Of a stretch of DNA of 64,000 nt, positions 1 to 9,080 are shown one piece after another. Each line of letters starts with the position of its first letter. Position 1 is the first letter of the stretch. The position numbers and the translations under genes are program-made. A model generated the notes under the pieces. That model was not told the origin of the DNA and ran no database searches. It saw only the letters and a list, made by a program, of their open reading frames with translations. Source of the DNA: Actinomyces sp. oral taxon 897 (GTDB lineage: Bacteria > Actinomycetota > Actinomycetes > Actinomycetales > Actinomycetaceae). The DNA is taken from contig NZ_CP027236.1 of assembly GCF_002999235.1 (NCBI RefSeq), forward strand, positions 1,612,001 through 1,676,000, in the 5' to 3' direction.

Positions 1-955
1 GCACGTAGCGGTCCCCCACCCCGGTCTGGACGACGCGGATCCCGCGCTCACGCATGGCCAGGAGCAGGCCGAGGTTGCTCATGACGGTCACCACCAGGGT
101 GTCGGAGGCCAGGGTGCCGTCCTCCTTCATGCCCACGGCGAGCAGGCCCATAATCTGGTCGCCGTCCACCAGGTTGCCCTGGGCGTCCACGGCCAGGCAG
201 CGGTCGGCGTCGCCGTCGTAGGCCACACCCATGTCCGCGCCCACGGCGGTGACGTAGTTCTGGAGCTGCTCGGGGTGGGTTGAGCCGCAGTCGGCGTTGA
301 TATTGAGGCCGTCTGGGGAGGCGTTCATGGCAATGACCTCGGCGCCCGCGGCGCGCAGGGCGGCCGGCCCGACGACGCTGGCGGCCCCGTTGGCGGCGTC
401 CACCACAATGCGCAGGCCGGAGATGTCGGTCCCCACGGAGTCCACGAGGTGGCTGATGTAGGCCTGGTCGGCCACCGTCTCACCCTTGATGACACGCCCG
501 ACGGCGGCGCCGGTGGGGTGGGGCAGCTCGGCGGACAGGGCCGCCTCGATCTGGTCCTCGACGGCGTCCTCCAGCTTGTAGCCGCCCCGGGCGAAGAACT
601 TGATGCCGTTGTCGGGGAAGGGGTTGTGGGAGGCGGAGATGACCACGCCCAGGTCCACGTCCTGGCTGGCGGTGAGGTGGGCGATGGCGGGGGTGGGCAG
701 GACGCCCACGCGGGTGACGTCCATGCCGGCGGCAGCCAGGCCGGCGCTAATGGCGTGGTCCAGGAACTCCCCGGACGCACGGGTGTCACGCCCGACGACG
801 GCGCGGGGACGCAGGTGCCCGGAGTGGCGCGCGTGGGTCGAGTCGGTGGTGGCCAGGACCCGGGCGGCCGCCTGCCCCAGGTGCAGGGCGAGGTCAGGGG
901 TGAGCAGGTCGTTGGCCAGGCCGCGCACACCATCAGTGCCGAAAAGACGTGTCAT
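1..955 (-). CDS. glmM: Phosphoglucosamine mutase (N-terminal 318 residues, cut by window edge)
   Basis: GlmM converts glucosamine-6-phosphate to glucosamine-1-phosphate for UDP-GlcNAc and peptidoglycan synthesis in the cytoplasm. The start is clear: [12 protein letters not shown] is preceded by an AAGGAGGA ribosome site six bases upstream. Family marks are visible: the phosphoserine loop ISASHNP (residues 106-112, Ser109), followed by FPDNGIKF, and the Mg-binding loop DGDADR near residue 247. The sugar-binding and C-terminal domains lie beyond position 1. In actinobacteria glmM commonly follows rplM-rpsI, as here. A 22-bp tandem repeat array begins about 97 bp upstream of the start codon and may lie in its control region (inference). 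Confidence 0.96.
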   Translation of the reverse strand, partial: MTRLFGTDGVRGLANDLLTPDLALHLGQAAARVLATTDSTHARHSGHLRPRAVVGRDTRASGEFLDHAISAGLAAAGMDVTRVGVLPTPAIAHLTASQDVDLGVVISASHNPFPDNGIKFFARGGYKLEDAVEDQIEAALSAELPHPTGAAVGRVIKGETVADQAYISHLVDSVGTDISGLRIVVDAANGAASVVGPAALRAAGAEVIAMNASPDGLNINADCGSTHPEQLQNYVTAVGADMGVAYDGDADRCLAVDAQGNLVDGDQIMGLLAVGMKEDGTLASDTLVVTVMSNLGLLLAMRERGIRVVQTGVGDRYV

Positions 956-1051
956 GGGTAGTCCTCCTTGGTAGGAAACGCCCCCATCCTCCCACGTCAC
1001 CCCCGTGCGCGCTCCCCTCACACTCCCATGGCCCGCCACCCGCCCACCCGC

Positions 1052-1213
1052 GAGAACGGTACTTGTTCGCCGTGAGAACGGTACTTATTGCTCGCGAGAA
1101 CGGTACTTGTTCGCCGTGAGAACGGTACTTGTTCGCCGCGAGAACGGTACTTGTTCGCCGTGAGAACGGTACTTGTTCGCCGCGAGAACGGTACTTATTG
1201 CTCGTGAGAACGG
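1052..1213. repeat. 22-bp tandem repeat array, 8 units (family A, locus 1)
   Basis: The core GAGAACGGTACTT recurs with its first base at 1052, 1074, 1096, 1118, 1140, 1162, 1184 and 1206, exactly 22 bp apart; the last unit keeps only GAGAACGG. The nine linker bases alternate between a TTCGCCG type and a TTGCTCG type. The same family occurs at 4504-4599, 7094-7167 and 37002-37036. Here it lies between rpsI and glmM, upstream of glmM. No spacers and no coding sense; its function is unknown. Confidence 0.97.
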
Positions 1214-1239
1214 GGCCGCACACCCCGCTGCCCCGCCCC

Positions 1240-1445
1240 ACGGGTCTGGGCCGGAGCAGTCAAGCGGGCAGGCAGGCGCTGGGCCAGAACAATCAGGCGG
1301 GTGCTGGGGCGGGCGAGCAGGCACAGCCAGACGGGCGGGCAGGTGCCGAAGTAGTCACGTGGGCAGGCGGTAGGTGCCGGGACGGGCAGGCAGGTGCCGG
1401 AGCAGTCAGGCGGGCGGGCGCGGGCCTGGGCCGGAGCGCACACAG
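1240..1445. repeat. Degenerate GC-rich direct repeats, non-coding
   Basis: This stretch is built of imperfect copies of phrases such as GGCAGGTGCCGGAGCAGTCA and GGGCGGGCAGGTGCC separated by short spacers. No ORF with codon-like character was found. It fills the gap between the 22-bp array and the rpsI terminator hairpin. Confidence 0.5.
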
Positions 1446-1462
1446 GCCCCAGCCTCAAGACG

Positions 1463-1498
1463 ACGCTGGCGACCACTCCTGGGAGCGGTCGCCAGCGT
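1463..1498 (-). terminator. Hairpin downstream of rpsI
   Basis: Perfect 12-bp inverted repeat (1463-1474 against 1487-1498) with a 12-base loop, 42 bp beyond the rpsI stop. There is no strong T-run on the minus strand after the stem, so termination is an inference from position and stem strength. Confidence 0.6.
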
Positions 1499-1540
1499 GG
1501 GCCATCGCGTACCGAGGCACGTCGCACCCGGTAGGCCCGG

Positions 1541-2035
1541 TCAGCGCTTGGAGTACTGGGGGGCGCGGCGGGCCTTGTGCAGGCCGGCCTTCTTGCGCTC
1601 CACGACGCGGGCGTCGCGGCTGAGGAAACCGGCCTTCTTCAGGGCCGGGCGGTTGGCCTCGCGGTCGATCTCGTTCAGGGCGCGGGCAATGCCCAGGCGC
1701 AGGGCGCCGGCCTGGCCGGACACGCCACCGCCGTGGATGCGGGCCACGACGTCGAAGCGGCCCTCAAGGTCCAGGATGGTGAAGGGGGCGCGCACGAGCT
1801 GCTGGTGCAGCTTGTTGGGGAAGTAGTCCTCCAGGGTGCGGCCGTTGAGGGTCCACTGACCGGTGCCGGGCAGCAGGCGGACGCGCGCGACGGCCTCCTT
1901 GCGGCGGCCCAGGCCGGCGCCGGGGGCGGTGACGGACTGACCGCGGCCAGGGGTGGAGTCCTCTGTCTCAGTGGTGTAGCTGGAGGGGGCGTTCTCCTCG
2001 TCCAGCGCGTCAATGTCGACGGTGTTATCAGACAC
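1541..2035 (-). CDS. rpsI: 30S ribosomal protein S9
   Basis: S9 is a small-subunit head protein whose C-terminal tail reaches the P-site tRNA. The S9 core starts at [12 protein letters not shown] and ends with the canonical RRAPQYSKR. At 164 residues it is longer than the usual 130 or so because of an acidic, Ser/Thr-rich N-terminal extension of about 40 residues. The start is GTG with AAAGGA upstream. It follows rplM by 41 bp, the standard rplM-rpsI pair, and a stem-loop lies downstream. Confidence 0.97.
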   Translation of the reverse strand: MSDNTVDIDALDEENAPSSYTTETEDSTPGRGQSVTAPGAGLGRRKEAVARVRLLPGTGQWTLNGRTLEDYFPNKLHQQLVRAPFTILDLEGRFDVVARIHGGGVSGQAGALRLGIARALNEIDREANRPALKKAGFLSRDARVVERKKAGLHKARRAPQYSKR

Positions 2036-2076
2036 TGTTGGTCCTTTGCTTGAGCGTGGTGCCGAGCGCTGCGCGC

Positions 2077-2520
2077 TTACTGGGCGACCTGGGTGATCTC
2101 GAAGGGCTGGGGGTTCTGCGAGGCGTGCGGGTGCTCGCCGCCGACGTAGACCTTGAGCTTCTTCAGCTGGGCACGACCAAGCTTGGTGTGGGGCACCATG
2201 CCCTTGATGGCCTTCTCCACGACGAACCGGGGGCGGGTGGCCAGCAGCTCGCGGTAGGAGGTGGCGGTGAGGCCGCCGGGGTAGCCGGAGTGGCGGTAGG
2301 CGAACTTCTTGTCCGCCTTGCCGTGGGTCAGGACGACCTTGTCGGCGTTGATAATGACGACGTAGTCCCCGCAGTCCTCGTTGGGGGCGAACTGGGGCTT
2401 GTGCTTCCCACGGAGCAGGATCGCGGCCTGAGCGGCCAGGCGGCCCAGGACGACGTCGGTGGCGTCAATGACATACCAGTTCTTCTCGACGTCGCCGGGC
2501 TTCGGTGTGTACGTGCGCAC
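2077..2520 (-). CDS. rplM: 50S ribosomal protein L13
   Basis: L13 is an early-assembly large-subunit protein. The 147-residue product begins [20 protein letters not shown] and contains the typical block [17 protein letters not shown] and YRHSGYPGG. The start is GTG. It is first in the rplM-rpsI unit, with a candidate promoter about 165 bp upstream, which implies a long 5' leader. Confidence 0.97.
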   Translation of the reverse strand: MRTYTPKPGDVEKNWYVIDATDVVLGRLAAQAAILLRGKHKPQFAPNEDCGDYVVIINADKVVLTHGKADKKFAYRHSGYPGGLTATSYRELLATRPRFVVEKAIKGMVPHTKLGRAQLKKLKVYVGGEHPHASQNPQPFEITQVAQ

Positions 2521-2683
2521 GGGCGTTGCCTTCGTTTCTCTTGGCGTGTGGGCGCGCGAAACGGCGTAGAAGCGTCACTGTTCCGCGAGACCACCATGGT
2601 CAGGTGAGTGGTCGGAGCACAGGCGATCCGGGGCGAGTGGGACGGCACCGCAGACGCACTCGTGTGCTGCACGACGGTTCCCC

Positions 2684-2713
2684 ACCATACCGGCGCGCCG
2701 GACAGGGGGTCAA
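2684..2713 (-). promoter_or_regulatory. Candidate promoter for rplM-rpsI
   Basis: On the minus strand a TTGACC -35 box (2708-2713) and a TATGGT -10 box (2684-2689) are separated by 18 bp, a good match to primary-sigma promoters. It lies about 165 bp upstream of the rplM start in the 2521-2929 gap, which otherwise holds no gene. Confidence 0.6.
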
Positions 2714-2835
2714 AAGGTCCGGCCGACCGGCTGGCGTGAATCGTAACACTCAGGTACCGCCCCGAGTCGGGGCCGGAGAAGGCCCCACACGTCCCGCCCG
2801 TACGGCCCGGGGCCCAGTGATGTGAGCACCGCCCT

Positions 2836-2912
2836 CCCCTACACGTCACCCACGCTCCCGAAGGTACGGCCCTGGGTGAGCAGGTGCACCCGCCCCCCTA
2901 CACGTCACCCAC
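2836..2912. repeat. 18-bp direct repeat pair downstream of truA
   Basis: CCCCTACACGTCACCCAC occurs exactly at 2836-2853 and again at 2895-2912, 59 bp apart, in the space between truA and the rplM promoter. No gene or known element is recognised. Confidence 0.8.
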
Positions 2913-2929
2913 ACGGCCTGAGGCCTCCT

Positions 2930-3991
2930 CTAGTCGCAGCCGCACCCGGTGGCAGGCAGCCCGGCAGACGTCCGACCACCCGCTCCGGCGCCGCTCGTCC
3001 CGGCCCCGGAACCATCCGTCCCAGCGCCGCTCGTCCCGGCCATACCGGCACCCTCCGTCCCGGCGCTGGCGCCGTCCACTCCGGCACCCTCCCCAGGCAG
3101 CGCCCGCAGGACGCGCGCCCGCTCGGCCTGGACGGCGAGCTCAGCGTCGGCCGGGTAGGTGACCTCCTCCAGGGTCAGCCCGTGGGGTGGCGCGACCGGG
3201 GCCGCCGTCCGACGTGAGCGAGCGACCAGGAGCGTGCCGGGCCAGTCGGACCCCTTGCGCCCCTGCCCCACGGCCAGGGCGGCCCCGACCAGGGAACGGA
3301 CCATGGAGTGGCAGAAGGCGTCGGCCTCGACCTCCAGGGTGACCAGTCCGGCGTCGGCCCCCTGCTCCACCCGCCGCCAGGTCAGGGACCGCAGGGTGCG
3401 CACGGTGGTGGCGCCCTGTCGGGGCCTGCAGTAGGACAGGAAGTCGTGCTCCCCGAGCAGGGGTGCGGCGGAGTCGGCCATGGCGCCTACGTCCAGGCGG
3501 CCGGGGACCCACAGGACGGTGGCGCGGCGGGCGGGGTCACGGGAGGCCAGGGCGTCGGCCACCCGGTAGGTGTAGCGGCGGGACAGGGCGGAGAAACGGG
3601 CGTCGAAGGCGTCCGGGACCACGGCGGCGGCGCTGACGACGACGTCGCTGGCCCCCCGGGGGACCGCACCGAGCCCGTGCCCGCCAGCACTGGCCTGGGC
3701 CTCACGGGCCAGGACCCCGGCCAGTCGGGTCAGCAGCGCCGCCTGGGGTGCGCGGCGGGAGCGGCCGGGCAGGCGCCCCCAGGCCTCCTCGTCCACGTCG
3801 AGGTGGGCCACCTGGTGGGCGGCGTGGACACCGGCGTCGGTGCGCCCCGCCACGGTCAGGCATACGTCCTGGCGCAGGATAGTGGCAAGGGCGCTGGTCA
3901 GGACCCCCTCGACGGTGCGCAGGCCGGGCTGGGCGGCCCAGCCGTTGAAGGCGGTGCCGTCGTAGGCGAGGTCGAGGCGGAGACGAGGCAT
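2930..3991 (-). CDS. truA: tRNA pseudouridine(38-40) synthase with low-complexity tail
   Basis: TruA converts U38-U40 of the tRNA anticodon arm to pseudouridine. The catalytic Asp is in AGRTDAGVHA, and RLRLDLAYDGTAFNGWAAQP is the standard N-terminus. I chose the ATG at 3991 because GGAGG lies eight bases upstream; the GTG six bases earlier fits less well. At 353 residues it is longer than usual (260-300): the last roughly 50 residues are almost only Gly, Ala, Ser and Thr with a short GCGCD end. This tail is probably disordered. Confidence 0.93.
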   Translation of the reverse strand: MPRLRLDLAYDGTAFNGWAAQPGLRTVEGVLTSALATILRQDVCLTVAGRTDAGVHAAHQVAHLDVDEEAWGRLPGRSRRAPQAALLTRLAGVLAREAQASAGGHGLGAVPRGASDVVVSAAAVVPDAFDARFSALSRRYTYRVADALASRDPARRATVLWVPGRLDVGAMADSAAPLLGEHDFLSYCRPRQGATTVRTLRSLTWRRVEQGADAGLVTLEVEADAFCHSMVRSLVGAALAVGQGRKGSDWPGTLLVARSRRTAAPVAPPHGLTLEEVTYPADAELAVQAERARVLRALPGEGAGVDGASAGTEGAGMAGTSGAGTDGSGAGTSGAGAGGRTSAGLPATGCGCD

Positions 3992-4066
3992 GAGCACATC
4001 CTCCCACCCGTCCTGAGGCGGGGTCAGGAGGGTTATGCACGACCTCGGTGAGACCGTCCCGGATTT

Positions 4067-4197
4067 TGACGCAATCTGAGGATCAGAACCGGACCCACCC
4101 CGCCCCAGCCTCTGTACACCTAATGTCCACGCAGGTCACGGGCCTAGGTCCTGGCGCGTCCAGCAGTGCCCTCCGTTCTGATCCTCAGATTGCGACA
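4067..4197. mobile_element. 131-bp MITE-like element, copy 1
   Basis: Two 23-bp terminal inverted repeats (4067-4089 and 4175-4197, one mismatch) sharing CGCAATCTGAGGATCAGAAC bound a non-coding core. A second element of exactly 131 bp with the same ends lies at 39577-39707, and both contain TGTACACCTAATGTCCACGC. The element has no ORF and no obvious target-site duplication. Size, ends and two dispersed copies fit a MITE moved by a transposase elsewhere (inference); a long structured RNA element is the alternative. Confidence 0.75.
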
Positions 4198-4503
4198 GAC
4201 GCTAGGGATCCGCAGCGACAGACGGTAGAGAGATAATGTGATAAATCGAATAATCAACCTAGGTTTGCGTCAGGACCCGCCACAGGTACCCCGAGCAGCC
4301 CCTCCAGCACCTGTCAGCTATTGGGGAACGCGCCCCGCCCGCCGCGGACGCACGAAGGTCGCCTCCAGGCTCCCGGGCCTGACCCAGAACACACCCCTAC
4401 TCACCGCGGACGCGCCCTGGCGGCCGCGGACGCGCCCTGGACAGCCTCCGCGGTGAGCCTCCCCACAACCAGGGCAGGCCAATGGCGCACAGGAGCCAGC
4501 CGC

Positions 4504-4599
4504 CCGTTCTCACGAGCAATAAGTACCGTTCTCGCGACGAACAAGTACCGTTCTCGCGACGAATAAGTACCGTTCTCGCGACGAATAAGTACCGTTCTC
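4504..4599. repeat. 22-bp tandem repeat array, 5 units (family A, locus 2)
   Basis: CCGTTCTC, the reverse complement of the family A core end, recurs at 4504, 4526, 4548, 4570 and 4592, exactly 22 bp apart, joined by AATAAGTA or AACAAGTA linkers. The array stops about 31 bp before the start codon of the ROK kinase gene, so it occupies that gene's promoter or leader region. Confidence 0.97.
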
Positions 4600-4630
4600 G
4601 CGGAGGAGAGCGGGCCGCTACCCTGGGGCG

Positions 4631-5389
4631 GTGAGCAGCAACACGACCCTGTCCGTCGACTGCGGGGGCGGCGGGATCAAGGCCTCCGTCCTGAACAGTG
4701 AGGGCGCCATGGTCTCCCGCGCCGTCCGCACCCCTACCCCTTACCCCCTGCCCCCGGACCTCCTGGTGGAGACGATCGCGGGCCTGGCCGAGCAGCTGCC
4801 CACCGCCTCGCGGGTCACGGTAGGCATGCCGGGCATGATCCGCCACGGGGTCGTGGTGGCCACCCCCCACTACGTCACCAAGGACGGCCCCCGCTCCCGA
4901 GTCCTGCCCCACCTGGTGGAGGCCTGGCTGCGGTTCGACATGGGCACCGCCGTCAGCCAACGTCTGGGGCTGCCCACCCTGGTGCTCAATGACGCCGAGG
5001 TCGCGGGCGCCGGGGTGGTCACCGGCCACGGCCTGGAGATGATTGTGACCCTTGGCACAGGTCTGGGCAACGCGGTGTTCGACAACGGCGCCCTGGCCCC
5101 GCACGTGGAGGTCTCCCAGGGCCCGGTGCGCTGGGGCCTGACCTACGACGACTACATCGGCGAGCACGAGCGCCTGCGCCTGGGGGACGCCCACTGGTCG
5201 CGCCGGGTGCGCCGCGTGGTGGACGCCCTGCGCCCCATGTACCTGTGGGACCGCCTCTACCTGGGTGGCGGCAACTCCCGGCGGATCACGTCCACCCAGC
5301 TGGCCAGGATCGGCGACGACGTCGTGGTGGTGCCCAACGAGGCCGGCATGACCGGCGGCGCCCGCTGCTGGGACATGGTGCGCCCCTAA
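4631..5389 (+). CDS. ROK-family sugar kinase, polyphosphate glucokinase-like
   Basis: The protein has ROK/ASKHA features: phosphate loop SVDCGGGGIKASVLN at residues 8-22, LNDAEVAGAG with the probable catalytic Asp near 122, VTLGTGLGNAVFDNG, and LGGGNSRR near the C-terminus. The order and spacing resemble PpgK, which phosphorylates glucose with polyphosphate or ATP, but the segment after the third motif diverges and the substrate is not proven. It has 252 residues, a GTG start and GGAGGAG further upstream. It is divergent from truA with the 22-bp array immediately upstream. Confidence 0.75.
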   Translation: MSSNTTLSVDCGGGGIKASVLNSEGAMVSRAVRTPTPYPLPPDLLVETIAGLAEQLPTASRVTVGMPGMIRHGVVVATPHYVTKDGPRSRVLPHLVEAWLRFDMGTAVSQRLGLPTLVLNDAEVAGAGVVTGHGLEMIVTLGTGLGNAVFDNGALAPHVEVSQGPVRWGLTYDDYIGEHERLRLGDAHWSRRVRRVVDALRPMYLWDRLYLGGGNSRRITSTQLARIGDDVVVVPNEAGMTGGARCWDMVRP

Positions 5390-5403
5390 GCCACGCCCAG
5401 GCC

Positions 5404-5592
5404 GCCACACCCAGGATGCCGCGGACGGGGCATCCAAGCCGCCGCCACGCCCAGGCCACCGCGTGCCATTGGCGTCCGCCATCCTGACAGCGGTAACAGG
5501 CCACCGCACCCAGGATACCGCGGACGGCGCACCCGGGACGCTGCACCCAAGCCGCCGCAGACACCGCACCCAAGCCGCCACACACCCAGCTA
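5404..5592. repeat. Degenerate intergenic repeats between ROK kinase and ndh
   Basis: Imperfect copies of CACCCAGGATGCCGCGGACG (about 5407 and 5506) and CGCACCCAAGCCGCC (two copies about 24 bp apart near 5542-5580) fill this gap. No ORF is supported. An AT-richer patch at 5628-5660, directly before ndh, probably holds the ndh promoter. Confidence 0.5.
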
Positions 5593-5681
5593 CCCTGGGC
5601 CACCTCCTCGGGCCCCACCAGGGACGGGATTTTTGTAAGATCTCCATACCGTATTTCCCTCCCCGAGGACAGTGAGGACCC

Positions 5682-7052
5682 ATGAGCGCACACCGCGTCG
5701 TCATTATCGGCTCCGGGTTCGGCGGACTCTTCGCCACGCAGGCCCTGCGGCGCGAGGACGTCGCGATTACCGTCATCGACCGCACCAGCCACCACCTCTT
5801 CCAGCCCCTGCTGTACCAGGTCGCCACCGGCATCCTCTCCGAGGGGCAGATCGCCCCGAGCACCCGCGAGATCCTGACCCGCCAGAAGAACGCCAGGACC
5901 GTGGTGGGCCTGGTGGAGGACATTGACACCACGGCCCGCGTGGTCCGCTGGCGCCACCACAACGACCAGCACTCCACGCCCTACGACACCCTGGTCGTGG
6001 CCGCGGGGGCGGGCCAGTCCTACTTCGGCAACGACCACTTTGCCGTCTTCGCCCCCGGTATGAAGACCATTGACGACGCCCTGGAGCTGCGTAGCCGCAT
6101 CTTCGGCGCCTTCGAGATGGCCGAGATCGAGAAGGACCCGAAGCGCCGGGCGGCCCTGCTCACCTTCGTCGTGGTGGGTGCCGGCCCCACCGGGGTGGAG
6201 ATGGCCGGCCAGATCCGCGAGCTGGCCAGGGACACCCTGCGCGGTGAGTTCCGCCGCATTAACCCCGGCGACGCCCGGGTCATCCTGCTCGACGGCGCGC
6301 CCCACCCCCTACCGCCCTTCGGCCAGGGGCTCGGGGCCAAGACCCGCGCGGCCCTGGAGCGCCTGGGCGTGGAGGTGGTCATGCGCTCCGTGGTCACCGG
6401 CCTGGACGCCGAGACGGTCACCGTCAGGAACCTGGACACCCAGGAGGTCTCCACCATCCACTCGGTGTGCAAGGTCTGGGCCGCGGGCGTCCAGGGCTCC
6501 CCCCTGGGCCGGATCCTCGCCGAGCGCACGGGCGCCGAGGTGGACCGTGCCGGCCGGGTGGTGGTGGACAAGGACCTCACCGTGCCCGGGCACCCTGAGA
6601 TCTTCGTCATTGGCGACCTCATGAGCGTGCCCGGGGTACCCGGGGTGGCCCAGGGGGCCATCCAGTCGGGGCGCTACGTGGCCCAGGCGATCCGACGCCG
6701 TCTGCGGGGCAAGGAGCCCCAGGGGCCCTTCACCTACCGGGACAAGGGCTCCATGGCCACCATCTCGCGCTACCGGGCGGTGGTCAAGATCCGCCGTCTG
6801 GAGGTGTCCGGGTTCGTGGCCTGGCAGATGTGGTGCTTCCTCCACCTGCTCTACATCGTGGGCTTTAAGAACCAGTTCTCCACGCTCATGGACTGGTTCT
6901 TCAGCTTTATCTCCGGACGACGTACCGAGCGCACGGTCACCAACCAGCAAATGGTGGCCCGCCTGGCCCTGGAGACCCTGGGGGCCGGCTCCTCGGGGAG
7001 GCTGGTGGCCGGTCAGGACGTGCTGACCGAGGAGCGCCACGACCACGACTAG
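5682..7052 (+). CDS. ndh: Type II NADH dehydrogenase (NADH:quinone oxidoreductase)
   Basis: NDH-2 passes electrons from NADH to the quinone pool at the inner face of the membrane without pumping protons. The 456-residue protein has an FAD-binding Rossmann motif GSGFGG at residues 10-15, an NADH-binding motif VVVGAGPTGVEMAGQI near 163-178, and a flavin-site segment VIGDLMSVPGVPGVAQ. The C-terminal quarter carries the amphipathic and hydrophobic stretch (WCFLHLLYIVGFKNQF) used for membrane attachment. The ATG is preceded by GAGGACAGTGAGGA. It converges on rplQ, and a shared hairpin lies between them. Confidence 0.95.
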   Translation: MSAHRVVIIGSGFGGLFATQALRREDVAITVIDRTSHHLFQPLLYQVATGILSEGQIAPSTREILTRQKNARTVVGLVEDIDTTARVVRWRHHNDQHSTPYDTLVVAAGAGQSYFGNDHFAVFAPGMKTIDDALELRSRIFGAFEMAEIEKDPKRRAALLTFVVVGAGPTGVEMAGQIRELARDTLRGEFRRINPGDARVILLDGAPHPLPPFGQGLGAKTRAALERLGVEVVMRSVVTGLDAETVTVRNLDTQEVSTIHSVCKVWAAGVQGSPLGRILAERTGAEVDRAGRVVVDKDLTVPGHPEIFVIGDLMSVPGVPGVAQGAIQSGRYVAQAIRRRLRGKEPQGPFTYRDKGSMATISRYRAVVKIRRLEVSGFVAWQMWCFLHLLYIVGFKNQFSTLMDWFFSFISGRRTERTVTNQQMVARLALETLGAGSSGRLVAGQDVLTEERHDHD

Positions 7053-7093
7053 GCCAGCGGACCCGGCCCCGGGGCCACCCGCACCCGAGGCAG

Positions 7094-7167
7094 CCGTTCT
7101 CACGACGAACAAGTACCGTTCTCACGGCAAACAAGTACCGTTCTCGCGAGCAATAAGTACCGTTCTC
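7094..7167. repeat. 22-bp tandem repeat array, 4 units (family A, locus 3)
   Basis: CCGTTCTC recurs at 7094, 7116, 7138 and 7160, exactly 22 bp apart, with AACAAGTA or AATAAGTA linkers. This copy lies between two convergent genes, ndh and rplQ, so it cannot be upstream of either one. Confidence 0.96.
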
Positions 7168-7174
7168 ACGAGTA

Positions 7175-7208
7175 GGGGCCCGGTCACCTCTGGAGGTGAC
7201 CGAGCCCC
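7175..7208. terminator. Bidirectional hairpin between ndh and rplQ
   Basis: A 16-bp stem with one mismatch (7175-7190 against 7193-7208) lies between the two convergent genes. It has no T-tract, and its position suggests it ends both transcripts. Confidence 0.7.
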
Positions 7209-7233
7209 GTGCGCTCACGCGGAGGACGTCGGC

Positions 7234-7333
7234 TCAGGCCTTGGCCGCGCCCTTCTTGGCGACCGCGCCCTTCGTGTCGGCCTCAGTCTTGGCGGCCTCA
7301 GGCGCCTGGGAGATGGCAGCCTCCGCAGCAGCC
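7234..7333 (-). pseudogene. Out-of-frame remnant of the L17 C-terminal tail
   Basis: Directly after the rplQ stop, one base out of frame, 33 codons continue the same Ala/Glu/Lys-rich composition ([10 protein letters not shown] ... KKGAVAKKGAAKA-like end) up to a TGA at 7234-7236. Removing one G in GAAGGCTGAG (about 7334-7342) would rejoin it to L17. It is therefore the lost end of the rplQ tail, either a real one-base insertion or a sequencing error in a repetitive region. Confidence 0.75.
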
Positions 7334-7951
7334 TCAGCCTTCCGCAGCAACCTTGGCGGCGGCCTTAGGCGTCTCCTCGGCGTCCGCGTCCTTCTGGGCG
7401 GCCTCAGTCTTCTCAGCGGCCTCGGCGTCAGCGCCCTTCGTGGCGGCCTCGGCGTCCGCGCCCTCCTCAGCCTCGGCAGGAGCCTCCTCAGCGGCCTCAG
7501 CAGGAGCCGCCTCGGCCTTCCTCGCGGCGACGGCCCTCTGCGCGGCCCGCTTGGCGGTGGTCACGGCGTCGTCCACGACCTCCTTCTTGGCCACCGGCTC
7601 CAGGACCAGGGAGATCACGGCCATGGGGGCGTTGTCGCCCCTGCGCGGCATGGTCTTGATAATGCGGGTGTAACCGCCGTCGCGCCCCTCAAGCTGGGGG
7701 GCGATCACCTCGAAGAGACGGTACACGGCAAACTTGTCCGTGATCTTCTTCATCACCGTGCGCCGGGCGTGCAGGTCGCCACGCTTGCCCTTGGTAATGA
7801 GCTTCTCCACGTAGGGGCGCAGGCGCCGGGCGCGCGCCTCCGTCGTCGTAATGGACTCGTGGACAATGAGCTGGGTGGCGAGGTTGGCCAGCATGTGGCG
7901 CTCGTGCTGGGCGCTTCCGCCCAGGCGGGGACCCTTGGGGGGGCGAGGCAT
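7334..7951 (-). CDS. rplQ: 50S ribosomal protein L17 with acidic Ala/Glu tail
   Basis: Residues 1 to about 120 are ordinary L17 ([38 protein letters not shown]), a large-subunit protein near the exit tunnel. The remaining 85 residues are an Ala/Glu/Asp/Lys-rich tail, common in actinobacterial L17 but variable. The frame ends at a TGA that looks premature: coding sense resumes one base out of frame and runs 100 bp further. The L17 core is unaffected. ATG start with GGAGA upstream. It is the last gene of the alpha operon after rpoA. Confidence 0.95.
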   Translation of the reverse strand: MPRPPKGPRLGGSAQHERHMLANLATQLIVHESITTTEARARRLRPYVEKLITKGKRGDLHARRTVMKKITDKFAVYRLFEVIAPQLEGRDGGYTRIIKTMPRRGDNAPMAVISLVLEPVAKKEVVDDAVTTAKRAAQRAVAARKAEAAPAEAAEEAPAEAEEGADAEAATKGADAEAAEKTEAAQKDADAEETPKAAAKVAAEG

Positions 7952-7981
7952 TGTTGTCTCCTAGTAGTTGACGAGCGGCTC

Positions 7982-8989
7982 TCAGGCCTGCTGCTCGTCG
8001 CTGAACGTGGGGTTGTTGGTGAAGTCGTCGTCCTCAGGATCGAAGTCGACCGGGGTGCCCTTGAGGGCCAGGCCCAGGTCGGCCAGCTTGTCCTTGATCT
8101 CGGAGATCGACTTGGCACCGAAGTTACGGATGTCGAGCAGGTCGGCCTCGCTGCGGGAGACCAGCTCGCCAACGGTGTGAATGCCCTCACGCTTGAGGGC
8201 GTTGGAGGAGCGGGCCTGCAGGTCCAGCTCGTCAATCATCATGGCGAGGTCCTCCTGGAGGGCCTCGTCCACCGGGGAGGGACCCACCTCAATGCCCTCG
8301 GCCTCGACATTGAGCTCCCGGGCCAGCCCGAAGAGCTCCACGAGGGTCTTGCCGGCGGAGGCCAGCGCGTCACGCGGGGTAATGGAGGCCTTGGTCTCCA
8401 CGTCCACCACCAGGCGGTCAAAGTCCGTGCGCTGCTCCACGCGGGTGGCCTCGACGGCGTAGGACACCTTCTTGACCGGGGAGTAGATCGAGTCCACCGG
8501 GATCCGGGAGATCTCCGCCTGCGGGTCCTTGTTCTGGTTGGCGGACACGTAGCCCCGGCCGCGCTCGACCGTCAGCTCGATCTCCAGCTTGCCCTTCTCG
8601 TTGAGGGTGGCGATCACCAGCTCAGGGTTGTGGATCTCGACCCCGGCGGGGGGCGTGATGTCGCTGGCGGTGACGTCCCCGGGGCCGGACTTGCGCAGGT
8701 ACATGACCACCGGCTCGTCGTTCTCGCTGGAGAGGACGATCTCCTTGATATTGAGGATGATCTGCGCGACGTCCTCCTTGACCCCCTCAATGGTGCGGAA
8801 CTCGTGGGGGACGCCCTCAATGCGCACGCTGGTCACCGCCGCGCCCGGGATGGACGACAGCAGCGTGCGCCGCAGGGAGTTGCCGAGGGTGTAGCCAAAG
8901 CCGGGCTCAAGGGGCTCGAGGACGAACCGCGAGCGGCGGTCCTCCTCGACGACCTCCTCGGTGAGCGTGGGTCGCTGTGCGATGAGCAC
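7982..8989 (-). CDS. rpoA: DNA-directed RNA polymerase subunit alpha
   Basis: The 335-residue alpha subunit contains an assembly domain ([20 protein letters not shown]) and a C-terminal domain with the helix-hairpin-helix segment [18 protein letters not shown] and [14 protein letters not shown] that binds UP elements and activators. The start is the GTG at 8989, with AAAGGA upstream, giving [10 protein letters not shown] longer frame reaching 9124 has low-complexity sequence and no ribosome site, so I rejected it. It precedes rplQ by 30 bp. rpsD, often directly upstream in other actinobacteria, is absent. Confidence 0.97.
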   Translation of the reverse strand: MLIAQRPTLTEEVVEEDRRSRFVLEPLEPGFGYTLGNSLRRTLLSSIPGAAVTSVRIEGVPHEFRTIEGVKEDVAQIILNIKEIVLSSENDEPVVMYLRKSGPGDVTASDITPPAGVEIHNPELVIATLNEKGKLEIELTVERGRGYVSANQNKDPQAEISRIPVDSIYSPVKKVSYAVEATRVEQRTDFDRLVVDVETKASITPRDALASAGKTLVELFGLARELNVEAEGIEVGPSPVDEALQEDLAMMIDELDLQARSSNALKREGIHTVGELVSRSEADLLDIRNFGAKSISEIKDKLADLGLALKGTPVDFDPEDDDFTNNPTFSDEQQA

Positions 8990-9080
8990 GTGGTTTCCTT
9001 TCGTCGCGGCGCCCGCTATATGACGCCGTTCCTGCTGGTGGTGGGGCGACGGCGCGGCCGCACCCGGTGCCCCGGCGGGA

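Noticed and set aside
1052..1100. Palindromic operator reading of the 22-bp unit (GAAC ... GTTC)
   Set aside because: Only four bases match per arm, and the units with the TTATTGC linker lose the right arm.
1052..1213. CRISPR array reading of the 22-bp repeats
   Set aside because: Units are directly adjacent with no variable spacers, and no cas gene is present.
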